From NCBI GenBank assembly GCA_900468535.1, contig UBTY01000012.1, positions 124,001 to 188,000 on the forward strand: a stretch of 64,000 nt of DNA, written 5' to 3'. Of the stretch, positions 24,956-34,299 are shown in pieces. The notes beneath the pieces are model-generated. The model saw nothing but the letters and a program-made list of their open reading frames with translations, did not search any database and was not told the DNA's origin. The translations under genes and the position numbers were made by a program. The DNA comes from Hyphomicrobiales bacterium (lineage in GTDB: Bacteria > Pseudomonadota > Alphaproteobacteria > Rhizobiales > Rhizobiaceae). The number at the start of each line of letters is the position of its first letter. Position 1 is the stretch's first letter.

Positions 24956-25876
24956 TTGAGTAATGACGAAGTGATGGCCGACGGCGGCAGGCAGCGCAGC
25001 TTTCGCCTGCACAACATGTCGGTTCCGGCGCGGCCGCTGGAGCCGGCGCTTTACCTCGTCGCGACGCCGATCGGCAATCTCGGCGATATCACGCTTCGTG
25101 CCTTGGAAACGCTTGCCGGCGCCGATGTGCTGGCCTGCGAGGATACCCGTGTCACCCGCGTCCTGCTTGATCGCTACGGCATTCAGAACCGTCCATACGC
25201 CTACCACGAACACAATGCCGACGAGGCCGGCCCGCGACTGCTGCAGGCGTTGGAGGCAGGCAAGTCGGTTGCCCTGGTTTCGGATGCCGGTACGCCGCTG
25301 GTATCCGATCCCGGCTACCGCCTGGCGCAGAGCGCGATCGAGGCCGGGTACCGTGTGGTCCCCATTCCCGGCGCGTCCGCTCCGCTTGCAGCCCTGGTCG
25401 GCTCCGGCCTTCCCAATGATGCCTTCCTCTTTGCCGGCTTTCTGCCGACCAAAGACAAGGCGCGTCGCGACCGGTTGGCCGCGTTCGAAGCCGTTCAGGC
25501 GACGCTGATGTTCTTTGAATCGCCGCACCGGATTGCCGCGACGCTCGCCGCGGCTGCCCATGTGCTCGGCAACGACCGGGTGGCGTCCGTCTGCCGCGAA
25601 CTGACCAAGACCTACGAAGAGTTTCGCCGTGGTACATTGGCCGAGCTTGCTGCGCACTATGCCGATGTCGACAGCGTGAAGGGCGAAATCGTGCTGGTCA
25701 TAGGGCCGCCGCCGGAACGCGCCGTCGAGGCAGCCGATGTCGATGCGATCCTTGCTGATCTGTCGAAGACCATGCCGACCTCCAAGGCCGCCGCCGAGGC
25801 TTCGAGGCTGACGGGCCTTTCCAAGAAGGAACTCTATCAGCGGCTTCTCGACATGAAGAGTGGCGATGGGCGATAG
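24956..25876 (+). CDS. rsmI: 16S rRNA (cytidine(1402)-2'-O)-methyltransferase
   Basis: 306 aa if translation starts at the TTG 24956, which has AAGGAAGTGG about 8 bases upstream; an ATG at 24974 is the alternative without a good site. The tetrapyrrole-methylase fold is recognised by LYLVATPIGNLGDITLRALETL, ACEDTRVTRVLLDRYG, ALVSDAGTPLVSDPGYRL and PGASAPLAAL. RsmI adds the 2'-O-methyl to C1402 in the ribosomal P site together with RsmH. The last codons overlap the start of yraN by about 11 nt, so the pair is coupled. Confidence 0.94.
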   Translation: MSNDEVMADGGRQRSFRLHNMSVPARPLEPALYLVATPIGNLGDITLRALETLAGADVLACEDTRVTRVLLDRYGIQNRPYAYHEHNADEAGPRLLQALEAGKSVALVSDAGTPLVSDPGYRLAQSAIEAGYRVVPIPGASAPLAALVGSGLPNDAFLFAGFLPTKDKARRDRLAAFEAVQATLMFFESPHRIAATLAAAAHVLGNDRVASVCRELTKTYEEFRRGTLAELAAHYADVDSVKGEIVLVIGPPPERAVEAADVDAILADLSKTMPTSKAAAEASRLTGLSKKELYQRLLDMKSGDGR

Positions 25877-26231
25877 GGCGGTCAGGGATCGCCGAAGGGC
25901 ACTGCGCCGGGGGCATGTCTCCGAGTATGTGGCCGCTCTTTACCTCATGCTGAAGGGCTATCGCATCGTGGCGTTCCGCTACCGGACGAAGCTCGGCGAG
26001 GTCGACATCATTGCACGCAAGCGCAATCTCGCGGTTTTCGTCGAGGTCAAGGCGCGGCGTGACGAGATGGCCGCCGTCGATGCCGTGTCGCAAACCGCGC
26101 AGAGGCGCATCAAAGCCGCCAGCGATATATGGTTGTCACGTCAGGCAGATTATGCTGTGCTTTCCCAGCGTTACGACATCGTCGCCGTTCTCCCGGGGCG
26201 TCTGCCGCGCCATTTCGCGGACGCTTTTTGA
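25866..26231 (+). CDS. yraN: YraN family protein (UPF0102)
   Basis: 121 aa from the ATG at 25866 (a GTG two codons earlier is also possible). The restriction endonuclease-like core is visible: GHVSEYVAALYLMLKGYRIVAFRYRTK, then GEVDIIARKRNLAVFVEVKAR with the D-E-x-K metal site, then VSQTAQRRIKAAS. The family resembles Holliday-junction resolvases, but the function is not settled. The rsmI-yraN-gshB neighbourhood is widespread in proteobacteria; here the ugp operon and a cupin gene lie between yraN and gshB. Confidence 0.9.
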   Translation: MGDRAVRDRRRALRRGHVSEYVAALYLMLKGYRIVAFRYRTKLGEVDIIARKRNLAVFVEVKARRDEMAAVDAVSQTAQRRIKAASDIWLSRQADYAVLSQRYDIVAVLPGRLPRHFADAF

Positions 26232-26263
26232 ACGACATTGCAAGCGCGTGCAAAAAGATTGCG

Positions 26264-26292
26264 CTGTAACATTACTGTCATGAAACTGTTAA
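26264..26292 (+). promoter_or_regulatory. PHO box upstream of ugpB
   Basis: Three tandem half-sites with exact 11-nt period: CTGTAAC (26264-26270), CTGTCAT (26275-26281) and CTGTTAA (26286-26292), separated by ATTA and GAAA. This is the PhoB binding pattern CTGTCAT-N4-CTGTCAT of rhizobia. It lies 66-94 nt before the ugpB ATG, suitable for activation under phosphate limitation. Confidence 0.85.
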
Positions 26293-26357
26293 GGTGGCGT
26301 CACGGAACGCCTCTATTGCACTCCTCGCGCCCAATAACGGGTGGAGAGGGATTAGCC

Positions 26358-27656
26358 ATGTTCAAGAAATTTACGATGGCGGCCGTGGCCGTGAGCTTCT
26401 CGGCCTCGTCGTCTTTTGCCGCGACCAATATCACCTGGTGGCACGGCATGGGCGGCCGCAACGGCGAAGTCATCAACGAAGTATCGCAGAAGTTCAACGC
26501 ATCGCAGACGAGCTGCGCCATCACGCCGGTCTCCAAGGGATCGTACGAAGAAGCACTCGCAGCCGGCATCGCCGCTTTCCGTTCGGGCGAACAGCCGAAC
26601 ATCCTGCAGGTTTTCGATGCGGGTGCAGCCACGATCATCAACGCCAAGGGCGCTGTCATTCCGGCTGAAGACCTGATCAACAACGCCGGCTACAAGTTCG
26701 ACCGCAACGCCTTCATTCCGGGCGTTCGCTATCTTTACGCTGCTGCTGACGGCAAGTTCGTCGGCATGCCGTTCAACTCCTCCGCTCCGATCATGTACAC
26801 CAATCCGGAAGCGCTGAAGAAGGCTGGCGTCGAAGCCCCGAAGACCTGGGAAGAGTTCGAGGCGATCGCGCCGAAGCTCAAGGAAGCCGGTTACATCCCG
26901 CTCGTCCAGACGCAGCTGACCTGGGAGTTCACCGAGAACTTCTTCTCGCGCAACAACATCCAGTTCGCCACCAACAACAACGGCTACGACAGCATCGTCG
27001 ACACCAAGCTCAAGGTCACCGACCCGAACCTCATCATGATGTTCGAAAAGCTGAAGGCCTGGAAGGATGAAGGCTACTTCGCCTATTACGGCGCCGGCTG
27101 GAACGACAACCAGAAGCCCTTCGAAGAAGGCAAGGTCGCTCTCTGGATCGGTTCCTCGGGCTCCTTCGGCGGCCTGAAGAAGACGGCAACCATGCCCTTC
27201 TCGGCAACCTTCCTGCCTTACTGGAACTCGATCAGCGGCGCCGGCAAGAACACCTTCATCGGTGGTGCTGCCCTCTTCGCGATGGCCGGAAAGCCGGAAG
27301 CCGAAAACAAGTGCGTTGCCGACTTCTTCCAGTTCCTGACCTCGCCTGAGATCCAGAAGTTCTACCACCAGGCAACCGGCTACGTCGCAATCACCGAAGC
27401 AGCCTACGATCTCGCCAAGAAGGAAGGCTACTACGAGAAGGAGCCTGTCGCCGAAGTCGGTATCAAGCAGCTGAAGCTGGAAGGCGGCGAATGGTCGAAG
27501 GGCTATCGCCTCGGCTTCTACCCGCAGATCCGCTCGATCATGGAGCGCGAATACAACCGCATCTTCGCTGGTGAAACCACCGTCAAGGACGCGTTCGACA
27601 CCATCGAGAAGGAAGGCAACGAACTTCTCGCCCGCTTCGCGAAGACGGCTGGCTGA
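26358..27656 (+). CDS. ugpB: sn-Glycerol-3-phosphate ABC transporter, binding protein
   Basis: 432 aa periplasmic solute-binding protein. The signal peptide (MFKKFTMAAVAVSFSASSSFA) begins at an ATG with GAGAGGG upstream; a longer open frame to 26238 crosses the PHO box and is not adopted. ITWWHGMGGRNGEVINEV and VGMPFNSSAPIMYTNPEAL are characteristic of UgpB. It captures glycerol-3-phosphate or glycerophosphodiesters as phosphorus and carbon source. The full operon ugpB-A-E-C follows in order. An intercistronic hairpin after the stop likely raises the ratio of binding protein to permease. Confidence 0.95.
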   Translation: MFKKFTMAAVAVSFSASSSFAATNITWWHGMGGRNGEVINEVSQKFNASQTSCAITPVSKGSYEEALAAGIAAFRSGEQPNILQVFDAGAATIINAKGAVIPAEDLINNAGYKFDRNAFIPGVRYLYAAADGKFVGMPFNSSAPIMYTNPEALKKAGVEAPKTWEEFEAIAPKLKEAGYIPLVQTQLTWEFTENFFSRNNIQFATNNNGYDSIVDTKLKVTDPNLIMMFEKLKAWKDEGYFAYYGAGWNDNQKPFEEGKVALWIGSSGSFGGLKKTATMPFSATFLPYWNSISGAGKNTFIGGAALFAMAGKPEAENKCVADFFQFLTSPEIQKFYHQATGYVAITEAAYDLAKKEGYYEKEPVAEVGIKQLKLEGGEWSKGYRLGFYPQIRSIMEREYNRIFAGETTVKDAFDTIEKEGNELLARFAKTAG

Positions 27657-27687
27657 TCCAAGCCGCGTCGACCATGACAGTCAACAT

Positions 27688-27715
27688 GGGCCTCCCTTCT
27701 CCGGAAGGGAGGTCC
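27688..27715 (+). other. Hairpin between ugpB and ugpA
   Basis: CCTCCCTTC (27691-27699) and GAAGGGAGG (27704-27712) form a 9-bp stem with a 4-nt loop, extendable by a G-U and two G-C pairs. No T-run follows, so it is not a simple terminator. Such hairpins after binding-protein genes usually protect the upstream mRNA and lower permease expression. Confidence 0.7.
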
Positions 27716-27737
27716 TATCAGCGATAGAGGACCGCGC

Positions 27738-28715
27738 GTGGCCTATACACCTTCTCAACCTCGCTTCGGCCGGTTCATTCCGGGTTTTGCGACAGGCGCC
27801 AGGAAACCGGCAGCCGTTGCCGAACCGGCAGGCGCCAAGCGCGTCCAGTTCTCGCCATCGCTCATCCCCTATCTGTTTCTGGCGCCGCAGCTCGCGGTGA
27901 TCTTCATTTTCTTCTACTGGCCGTCCGTACAGGCGGTGCAGTCGTCCTTCTATATCGAGGACCCCTTCGGCTTCGGCGCGACCTTCGTCGGCTTCGCCAA
28001 CTATACGGACGCGATCTTCAGCCCCGAATATCTGAGCATCGCCAAGTTTACGGTCGTGTTCACTGGCCTGGTGACCTTCTTCTCGCTGGCCCTCGGCCTG
28101 CTGCTGGCGGTCAAGGCGGATGCGGTCATCCGTGGCAGCGGGGCCTACAAGACGCTTCTGATCTCCGTCTACGCCATCGCCCCGCCGGTTGCTGGCCTGA
28201 TCGGCATGATGTTCTTCGACATGCATATCGGCCCCTTCGTCAAGCTGGCGGCATGGTTCGGCTGGAACATGCAGGTGGGGCTCGACTACTACGACACCGC
28301 CTTCGCGATGATCGTCGTCGCGGTCTGGAAACAGATCCCCTACAACTTCATCTTCTTTCTGTCGGGTCTTCAGGGCGTGCCGGTCTCCGTGCGCGAAGCT
28401 GCCACCATCGACTGCCGCTCCGGCTTTCGCCGCTTCTGGACGGTGACGCTGCCGCTGCTGGCGCCGACCGCCTTCTTCCTGCTGATCATCAACATCACCT
28501 ACGCGCTGTTCGACACCTTCGGCGTCATCGACGTGATGGTGAAGGACAAGCCGGCCAACAATCCGATCACCCTTGTCTACAAGGTCTACATGGACGGCTT
28601 CCGCGGCAACGACATCGGCAGCTCGTCCGCGCAGTCGGTTATCCTGATGATCGTTGTCTTCGTCCTGACCATCATCCAGTTCCGCTTCATCGAGAAGCGC
28701 ATCCACTACACGTGA
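27738..28715 (+). CDS. ugpA: sn-Glycerol-3-phosphate ABC transporter, permease UgpA
   Basis: 325 aa, starting with GTG at 27738 behind GATAGAGGACC. About six membrane helices follow a longer than usual cytoplasmic N-terminus of about 40 residues. The permease EAA loop reads VREAATIDCRSGFRRFWTVTLPLLAPT, which contacts the UgpC ATPase. YLFLAPQLAVIFIFFYWPSVQAV is the first helix. It pairs with UgpE (12 nt downstream) to form the channel. Confidence 0.94.
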   Translation: MAYTPSQPRFGRFIPGFATGARKPAAVAEPAGAKRVQFSPSLIPYLFLAPQLAVIFIFFYWPSVQAVQSSFYIEDPFGFGATFVGFANYTDAIFSPEYLSIAKFTVVFTGLVTFFSLALGLLLAVKADAVIRGSGAYKTLLISVYAIAPPVAGLIGMMFFDMHIGPFVKLAAWFGWNMQVGLDYYDTAFAMIVVAVWKQIPYNFIFFLSGLQGVPVSVREAATIDCRSGFRRFWTVTLPLLAPTAFFLLIINITYALFDTFGVIDVMVKDKPANNPITLVYKVYMDGFRGNDIGSSSAQSVILMIVVFVLTIIQFRFIEKRIHYT

Positions 28716-28727
28716 GAGGGGACGACC

Positions 28728-29570
28728 ATGTACAAGACGAAACCTCTCGACCATCTGATCCTGATCCTCGGCTCGCTGTTCCTGATCGTGCCCGTGATCG
28801 TGGCCTTCATGACCTCGACCCACGAGGCGGCCGAAATCCACACCAAGGGCCTGATGCTGCTCCCCGGCGACAATTTCGTCGGCACTTATGAGAAGGTCCT
28901 GACCCAGAAGGGTGGCTTCACCGGCCAGATCACCGGCCTCAACATGGTTCTGAACTCACTGATATTGGGCATCGGCTTTGCCGTCGGCAAGATCGTGCTG
29001 TCTATGATGGCGGCCTATGCGATCGTCTATTTCCGCTTCCGTTTCGCGACGCTGGCCTTCTGGATCATCTTCACGACGCTGCTCCTGCCGCTCGAAGTGC
29101 GCATCATGCCGTCCTACGAAGTCATGAGCAAACTCGGGCTGCTGAACTCCTATACCGGCCTGATCGTGCCGCTGCTGGCCTCGGCGACCGGCACCTTCTA
29201 TTTCCGCCAGTTCTTCAAGTCCGTCCCCGAGGAACTCTTGGAGGCCGCCCGCATCGATGGCGCCGGGCCGTTCAAGTTCTTCGTCGATATCCTGATCCCG
29301 CTGTCGCGGACCATGATGGCGGCGATCTTCATCATCATGTTCGTCTATGGCTGGAACCAGTATCTCTGGCCCATGCTGATGACCACCGACGAGAGCTTCT
29401 TCACGCTCATGCGCGGCATCAAGTCGATCCTGCAGGTCTGGGTCGGTTCGCAAATCCCCGATTACAACGAAGCCTTTGCACTCGCCGTGCTGGCCATGCT
29501 GCCGCCGGTGCTGATCGTCGTGATTTTCCAGAGATGGTTCATCAAGGGCCTCACCGAGAGCGATAAGTAA
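28728..29570 (+). CDS. ugpE: sn-Glycerol-3-phosphate ABC transporter, permease UgpE
   Basis: 280 aa with six predicted membrane helices. The start has GAGAGGGGACGACC before the ATG. The EAA loop [27 protein letters not shown] is canonical for the second permease of carbohydrate-type importers. [36 protein letters not shown] precedes it. It ends with [12 protein letters not shown], normal for UgpE, and the stop is 11 nt before ugpC. Confidence 0.95.
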   Translation: MYKTKPLDHLILILGSLFLIVPVIVAFMTSTHEAAEIHTKGLMLLPGDNFVGTYEKVLTQKGGFTGQITGLNMVLNSLILGIGFAVGKIVLSMMAAYAIVYFRFRFATLAFWIIFTTLLLPLEVRIMPSYEVMSKLGLLNSYTGLIVPLLASATGTFYFRQFFKSVPEELLEAARIDGAGPFKFFVDILIPLSRTMMAAIFIIMFVYGWNQYLWPMLMTTDESFFTLMRGIKSILQVWVGSQIPDYNEAFALAVLAMLPPVLIVVIFQRWFIKGLTESDK

Positions 29571-29581
29571 GGAAGAGAAAC

Positions 29582-30691
29582 ATGGCACGGATCGAAATCT
29601 CGAAGGTCTGCAAGGATTATCATGGCGGCGTTCGTGCCGTGAACGGCGTCGATATCTCGATCGCCGATGGTGAGTTCATCGTCCTCGTCGGCCCGTCCGG
29701 CTGCGGCAAGTCCACGCTGCTGCGCATGGTGGCGGGTCTCGAGGAGATCTCCGACGGCACCGTCAGTATCGGCGATCGCGTGGTCAACAGCGTCGACCCT
29801 GCAGATCGCGACATCGCCATGGTCTTCCAGAACTATGCGCTCTACCCGCACATGACGGTGCGCGAGAACCTGGAATACGGCCTGAAGAACCGCAAGACGC
29901 CGAAGTCGGAGATCGATTCTCGCGTCACCGAGGCCGCCCGCATGCTGCAGCTCGAGCCCTATCTCGACCGCCGCCCGCGCGCACTGTCGGGTGGTCAGCG
30001 CCAGCGCGTTGCCATGGGCCGCGCCATCGTTCGCAAGCCGGCCGCCTTCCTGTTCGATGAACCGTTGTCGAATCTCGATGCCAAGCTGCGCGTTTCCATG
30101 CGCGGCGAAATCAAGCGCCTGCAGCGCCGCCTCGGCACCACCTCGCTCTACGTCACCCACGACCAGCTTGAAGCGATGACGCTCGCCGATCGCCTCGTGG
30201 TGCTGAGCCACGGCGAAATCGAGCAGATCGGCACACCGCTCGAGGTCTATCATCGCCCGGCCTCGACCTTCGTTGCCAGCTTCATCGGCTCGCCGGCCAT
30301 GAACCTGCTGAAGGGCGAACTGCATGGCGACAAGCTGGCGCTCGGTCCGAACCTGATCGATCTCGCCGCTCACGCCCCGGCGTCCGGTCCCGTCACCGTC
30401 GGTATCCGTGCGGAGGATCTGCGTCCTGCAGCTTCAAGTGAGCAGGCCGTGACCATCGCCGTCGATTATGTCGAGGAACTCGGTTCGCAGCGTCTCGTGC
30501 ATGGCCTGCTTGGAGACCAGCCGCTGACGGCAGCACTTCCGCCGGAGACGGAACTCTCGTCGCAGCTGCGCCTTGCGGTCGCGGCCGACAAGCTGCATTT
30601 CTTTTCGCTCGAAACCGGCAAGCGCATCAGCGCGGGCCAGTCGGCAGCCTCCCGTCCGAGCCTTGTCAACGAGATCGAAGACGTTCAGTAA
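29582..30691 (+). CDS. ugpC: sn-Glycerol-3-phosphate ABC transporter, ATPase UgpC
   Basis: 369 aa. Walker A is [14 protein letters not shown]-loop [13 protein letters not shown], signature [15 protein letters not shown], Walker [17 protein letters not shown], and switch His in [15 protein letters not shown]. The C-terminal third is the TOBE/MalK regulatory region ([19 protein letters not shown]). It energises UgpBAE and in enteric bacteria also gives transinhibition by phosphate. It is the last gene of the PHO-box operon. Confidence 0.95.
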   Translation: MARIEISKVCKDYHGGVRAVNGVDISIADGEFIVLVGPSGCGKSTLLRMVAGLEEISDGTVSIGDRVVNSVDPADRDIAMVFQNYALYPHMTVRENLEYGLKNRKTPKSEIDSRVTEAARMLQLEPYLDRRPRALSGGQRQRVAMGRAIVRKPAAFLFDEPLSNLDAKLRVSMRGEIKRLQRRLGTTSLYVTHDQLEAMTLADRLVVLSHGEIEQIGTPLEVYHRPASTFVASFIGSPAMNLLKGELHGDKLALGPNLIDLAAHAPASGPVTVGIRAEDLRPAASSEQAVTIAVDYVEELGSQRLVHGLLGDQPLTAALPPETELSSQLRLAVAADKLHFFSLETGKRISAGQSAASRPSLVNEIEDVQ

Positions 30692-30771
30692 ACTCTTAAC
30701 GATCCTCTGAACCTGTCTGTTACGTCTCTTTGCTATTCCGCTTTCTAAGGGGTAGCAGAGAGGGGTTTCAT

Positions 30772-31278
30772 ATGGCTCTGAAGTTGATGCTTGCGAGTGC
30801 ACTGGCGATTGCCGCCCGTGCGGTGCCTTACACTGTCATGCCGCCGCGCGGCAAAACGTTCATCGCACATTCGAGCGATCATCTTCCGATGCGTTCGACG
30901 CCGATCAACCCGGACTGGATCGTCGCCGGCGATCCGCAGGCGCGCACTGCCGAGCACTCGCGCGGCCATGACGACGCGGCGCTGACCGCGATCTGGGACT
31001 GCACCGCTGGCGAGTTCCGCTGGTATTTCGGCTGGGACGAAACGGTCATGATCCTGGAGGGTGATGTCCATATCACCACGGAGGATGGCGTGGAGCGCGT
31101 CCTGCGCACTGGTGACGTGGCTTTCTTTGCTGGCGGCACCTGGGCGAGCTGGCGCGTCGACACGTACGTTCGCAAGGTCGCCTTCCTGCGCAAGCCGTTT
31201 CCGAAGCCGGTCGCCATCGCCTATCGCCTTCGCAATATGTTCAGGAATACAGGCACGCAGCAGGGCATTGCGGCCTGA
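30772..31278 (+). CDS. Cupin domain-containing protein
   Basis: 168 aa. The ATG at 30772 has AGAGAGGGG upstream. A cupin_3-type small barrel occupies residues 65-145, with AIWDCTAGEFRWYFGWDETVMILEGDVHITTEDG and VLRTGDVAFFAGGTWASWRV, the paired cupin motifs; most metal ligands (His) of motif 1 are replaced, as usual for this EutQ-like subgroup. A hydrophobic but short N-terminus (ALKLMLASALAIAARAV) may be a membrane tether or simply a helix. Located between ugpC and gshB on the plus strand. Function unknown. Confidence 0.8.
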   Translation: MALKLMLASALAIAARAVPYTVMPPRGKTFIAHSSDHLPMRSTPINPDWIVAGDPQARTAEHSRGHDDAALTAIWDCTAGEFRWYFGWDETVMILEGDVHITTEDGVERVLRTGDVAFFAGGTWASWRVDTYVRKVAFLRKPFPKPVAIAYRLRNMFRNTGTQQGIAA

Positions 31279-31373
31279 AAATTCACTGACGCGGTGCGCA
31301 GCGGCCATGGATTGGGCGTTGCGTTCGCACCCGCTGAAGCCTACATCTGTCCGGCATCAGCTAAGGGACAGAA

Positions 31374-32321
31374 ATGGCTAAGATCAAGAATGTAGCGGTC
31401 CAGATGGACCATGTCGCCTCCATCAATATTGCGGGCGACTCCACCTTTGCCATGAGCCTCGAGGCGCAGACCCGCGGCTACAAGCTTTTCCATTACACGC
31501 CAGACCGCCTGAGCTTCCGCGACGGCACGCTCTATGCTTCCGTCGAGCCCATGACGCTTCGCGACATCAAGGGCGACCACTACGACCTCGGCGCGCCCGA
31601 GCGCGTCGACCTGTCGACCATGGATGTGGTGCTGCTGCGCCAGGACCCGCCCTTCGACATGTCCTACATCACGTCGACGCATCTGCTCGAGCGCATCCAT
31701 CCGAAGACGCTCGTCGTCAATGACCCGGCCTGGGTGCGCAATTCGCCGGAGAAGATCTTCGTTACCGAGTTCGCCGATCTGATGCCGAAGACCCTGATCA
31801 CCAAGGATGCCGGCGAGATCCGCCGCTTCCGCGACGAGATGGGCGACATCATCCTGAAGCCGCTCTACGGCAATGGCGGCGCCGGCGTATTCCACTCGAC
31901 GAAGGACGATCGTAACCTGTCGTCGTTGCTCGAGATGTTCGGCCAGCTCTTCCGCGAGCCGTTCATTGCCCAGCAGTACCTGCCTGACGTCCGCAAGGGC
32001 GACAAGCGCATCATCCTCGTCGACGGCGAGCCGGTTGGCGCGATCAATCGCGTTCCGGCAGAGCACGACAGCCGTTCCAACATGCATGTGGGCGGACGCG
32101 CCGAGGCGACCGAGCTGACCGCGCGCGAAAAGGAAATCTGCAAGCGCATCGGGCCCGCTCTTCGCGAACGCGGCTTCCTGCTCGTCGGCATTGATGTCAT
32201 CGGTGACTACATGACCGAGATCAACGTCACCTCTCCGACAGGCATCCGCGAAGTCAAAAAGTTCGGCGGCGCCGATATCGCAAGCCTGCTGTGGGACGCG
32301 ATCGAAAGAAAGCGGTCCTAA
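31374..32321 (+). CDS. gshB: Glutathione synthetase
   Basis: 315 aa. Ligates gamma-glutamylcysteine and glycine with ATP. The N-terminal domain begins [21 protein letters not shown], and the ATP-grasp domain shows [45 protein letters not shown] and [24 protein letters not shown], including the metal-binding Glu and Asn. Length is typical. It probably has its own promoter, as it lies 95 nt after the cupin gene, and it is followed by a hairpin at 32355-32381. Confidence 0.97.
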   Translation: MAKIKNVAVQMDHVASINIAGDSTFAMSLEAQTRGYKLFHYTPDRLSFRDGTLYASVEPMTLRDIKGDHYDLGAPERVDLSTMDVVLLRQDPPFDMSYITSTHLLERIHPKTLVVNDPAWVRNSPEKIFVTEFADLMPKTLITKDAGEIRRFRDEMGDIILKPLYGNGGAGVFHSTKDDRNLSSLLEMFGQLFREPFIAQQYLPDVRKGDKRIILVDGEPVGAINRVPAEHDSRSNMHVGGRAEATELTAREKEICKRIGPALRERGFLLVGIDVIGDYMTEINVTSPTGIREVKKFGGADIASLLWDAIERKRS

Positions 32322-32354
32322 CCACCTTCGAGCACCCTTCGTTCTGCTTCTACA

Positions 32355-32381
32355 ACCCGCTGCAACCAGGTTGCAGCGGGT
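32355..32381. other. Hairpin between gshB and comM
   Basis: ACCCGCTGCAA (32355-32365) and TTGCAGCGGGT (32371-32381) make a perfect 11-bp stem with loop CCAGG. There is no T-run after it in either direction. It may end gshB transcription with help of Rho or protect the mRNA end. Confidence 0.6.
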
Positions 32382-32498
32382 GGGTGAATCTGTTCCGCCC
32401 CTGTTCTTGTTTTATTCCGTTTTCTATGCCAGATTGCAATCCGCGGCGATGAGGGGTCGCGAAATCTGGTGTAAACGGTTGCGCTACAGGGGATCGCG

Positions 32499-34031
32499 AT
32501 GGTCGCACGCGTCAGTACGGTTGCATTTCAGGGCATCGAGGGCGTGCCCGTCGAGGTCCAGGTCATGGTCGCGCCGGGCAAGGTCGTGACGCAGATCGTC
32601 GGCCTGCCGGATAAGGCGGTTGCAGAGAGCCGCGAGCGGGTCCATGCCGCCTTGCATGCCTCCGGCCTTGCGCTGCCGGCCAAGCGGGTGACCGTCAATC
32701 TAGCGCCGGCCGACCTTCCGAAAGAAGGCTCGCACTTCGATCTGCCGATTGCGCTGGGGCTGATGGCGGCACTTGGAGCGATCCCGGCGGACGCATTGTC
32801 CGGTTATGTGGTGATCGGCGAACTCAATCTCGACGGAACGATCGCGCCCGTCGCCGGCGCGCTGCCCGCCGCAATCGGCGCCAATGCTGTCGGCAAAGGG
32901 CTGATATGCCCGGCCGACAGCGGCCCCGAGGCCGCCTGGGCGAGCAGCGATCTCGATATTCTGGCACCCCGTAGCCTGATTGCGCTCGCCAATCATTTTC
33001 GCGGCACGCAGGTCCTGTCGCGGCCGGAACCTTCGATACGGGCGATCGGCGGAAACTTGCCCGATCTCACGGATATCAAGGGCCAGGAAAGCGCCAAGCG
33101 TGCCCTGGAAGTCGCGGCAGCCGGAGGGCACAATCTCCTGATGGTCGGTCCGCCGGGATCTGGAAAATCGATGCTTGCCGCCCGCCTGCCTTCGATCCTG
33201 CCGCCGCTATCGGCTGCGGAGTTGCTGGAAGTGTCGATGATCCATTCGATTGCCGGGCAGCTGCCCGGAGGAAAGCTGTCCGATCGCCGTCCGTTCCGCA
33301 CGCCGCATCATTCAGCGACGATGGCGGCGCTCGTCGGTGGCGGCTTCAGGGCAAGGCCCGGCGAGGCGTCGCTTGCCCATCACGGCGTTCTGTTTCTGGA
33401 TGAGTTTCCGGAGTTCTCGCCGCAGGCGCTCGACGCACTGCGTCAGCCGCTGGAAACGGCCGAGTGCATCATCGCGCGGGCAAACCATCGTGTCTCCTAT
33501 CCGGCAGATATCCAGCTGGTCGCGGCCATGAACCCCTGCCGTTGCGGCATGGCGGGCGAACCGGGGCACAGCTGCGCGCGTGGCCCGCGCTGCGTCAGCG
33601 ACTACCAGGCTCGCATCTCCGGCCCGTTGTTGGATCGCATCGATATCCGCATCGATGTCCCGGCGGTGTCGGCGGTCGATCTCATCCGCCCGATGCCTGC
33701 CGAACGGAGTGCCGATATCGCGCGGCGGGTGGCAAAGGCGCGCGACATGCAGCGCCAGCGGTTCTCCGCGCATGGCGCGGCCGGAACAGGGACCAACGCG
33801 CGTTGCTCGACGGCGATGATCGAGACCCACGCCGCCCCGGATGCCGCCGGCCTGCAATTGCTGCGGGATGCGGCTGAAAAACTGAAATTCTCCGCGCGCG
33901 GCTATCATCGTGTGCTGAAGGTTGCCCGCACGCTTGCCGATCTCGAAGGCGCCGAAACCGTCGGCCGCATTCATCTGGCGGAAGCGATTTCCTACCGGAT
34001 GGCGGGCGAACGCCTAAGCGCGGCAGTCTGA
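32499..34031 (+). CDS. comM: YifB/ComM family Mg-chelatase-like AAA ATPase
   Basis: 510 aa. An N-terminal Lon-like S5 fold region (VARVSTVAFQGIEGVPVEVQVMVAPG) is followed by the AAA+ module with Walker A VGPPGSGKSMLAARL, Walker B GVLFLDEFPEF and the MNPCRCGMAGEPGHSC insertion. In transformable bacteria ComM is a hexameric helicase promoting branch migration during recombination of incoming DNA. In rhizobia its role is less known. Likely monocistronic; a RIME element lies behind it. Confidence 0.93.
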   Translation: MVARVSTVAFQGIEGVPVEVQVMVAPGKVVTQIVGLPDKAVAESRERVHAALHASGLALPAKRVTVNLAPADLPKEGSHFDLPIALGLMAALGAIPADALSGYVVIGELNLDGTIAPVAGALPAAIGANAVGKGLICPADSGPEAAWASSDLDILAPRSLIALANHFRGTQVLSRPEPSIRAIGGNLPDLTDIKGQESAKRALEVAAAGGHNLLMVGPPGSGKSMLAARLPSILPPLSAAELLEVSMIHSIAGQLPGGKLSDRRPFRTPHHSATMAALVGGGFRARPGEASLAHHGVLFLDEFPEFSPQALDALRQPLETAECIIARANHRVSYPADIQLVAAMNPCRCGMAGEPGHSCARGPRCVSDYQARISGPLLDRIDIRIDVPAVSAVDLIRPMPAERSADIARRVAKARDMQRQRFSAHGAAGTGTNARCSTAMIETHAAPDAAGLQLLRDAAEKLKFSARGYHRVLKVARTLADLEGAETVGRIHLAEAISYRMAGERLSAAV

Positions 34032-34085
34032 AGAAGAAAGGCCCTGTTGGAACCTTCCAACTGCCGACGACATGTTCTTACGGAG

Positions 34086-34203
34086 TTCTCCGTCATGCCG
34101 GCCTTGAGCGGGCATCCAGCAGCATCGCGTCTGCGGTGCGAAAGAGCTTTTTGCGCGCAACGACTTGCGCTCGCTAGACCCCAGCTCGTCGGCCGGGGTG
34201 ACG
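34086..34203. repeat. RIME-type intergenic mosaic element, copy 1
   Basis: A 118-nt stretch nearly identical over its whole length to 56227-56343 in the same orientation. It consists of successive imperfect palindromes: ATGCCGGCC...GGGCAT, GCATCGC...GCGGTGC, TTGCGCGC...TTGCGCTC and GACCCC...GGGGTG. This composition is known for rhizobial intergenic mosaic elements. It does not code for protein and lies between comM and cysK. The identification as RIME is from memory of the pattern, not a database match. Confidence 0.75.
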
Positions 34204-34253
34204 ACAGATTGGGCATTCAGCCCAACAGGCGATAAGGCTTTGCCAACAAGTTG

Positions 34254-34275
34254 AAGGGGCGCAAGCGCGCCCCTT
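34254..34275 (-). terminator. Probable terminator of cysK
   Basis: AAGGGGCGC (34254-34262) and GCGCCCCTT (34267-34275) form a 9-bp stem with a 4-nt loop, 24 nt after the cysK stop. On the minus strand it is followed by CAACTTGTTGG, a weak T-rich tract, so termination may be incomplete. Confidence 0.55.
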
Positions 34276-34299
34276 CGGGATCATTCGAAATCGACAGGC

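Noticed and set aside
24801-24959. 52-codon frame between dnaN and rsmI whose stop overlaps the rsmI TTG
   Set aside because: The overlap TTGA would fit coupling, but this frame is simply the end of a very long open frame antisense to dnaN, so openness is no evidence. Only a weak ribosome site, and no recognisable product.
30692-30771. Possible second PHO box before the cupin gene (CTGAACC...CTGTTAC)
   Set aside because: Spacing is 10 instead of 11 nt and only one half-site is good.
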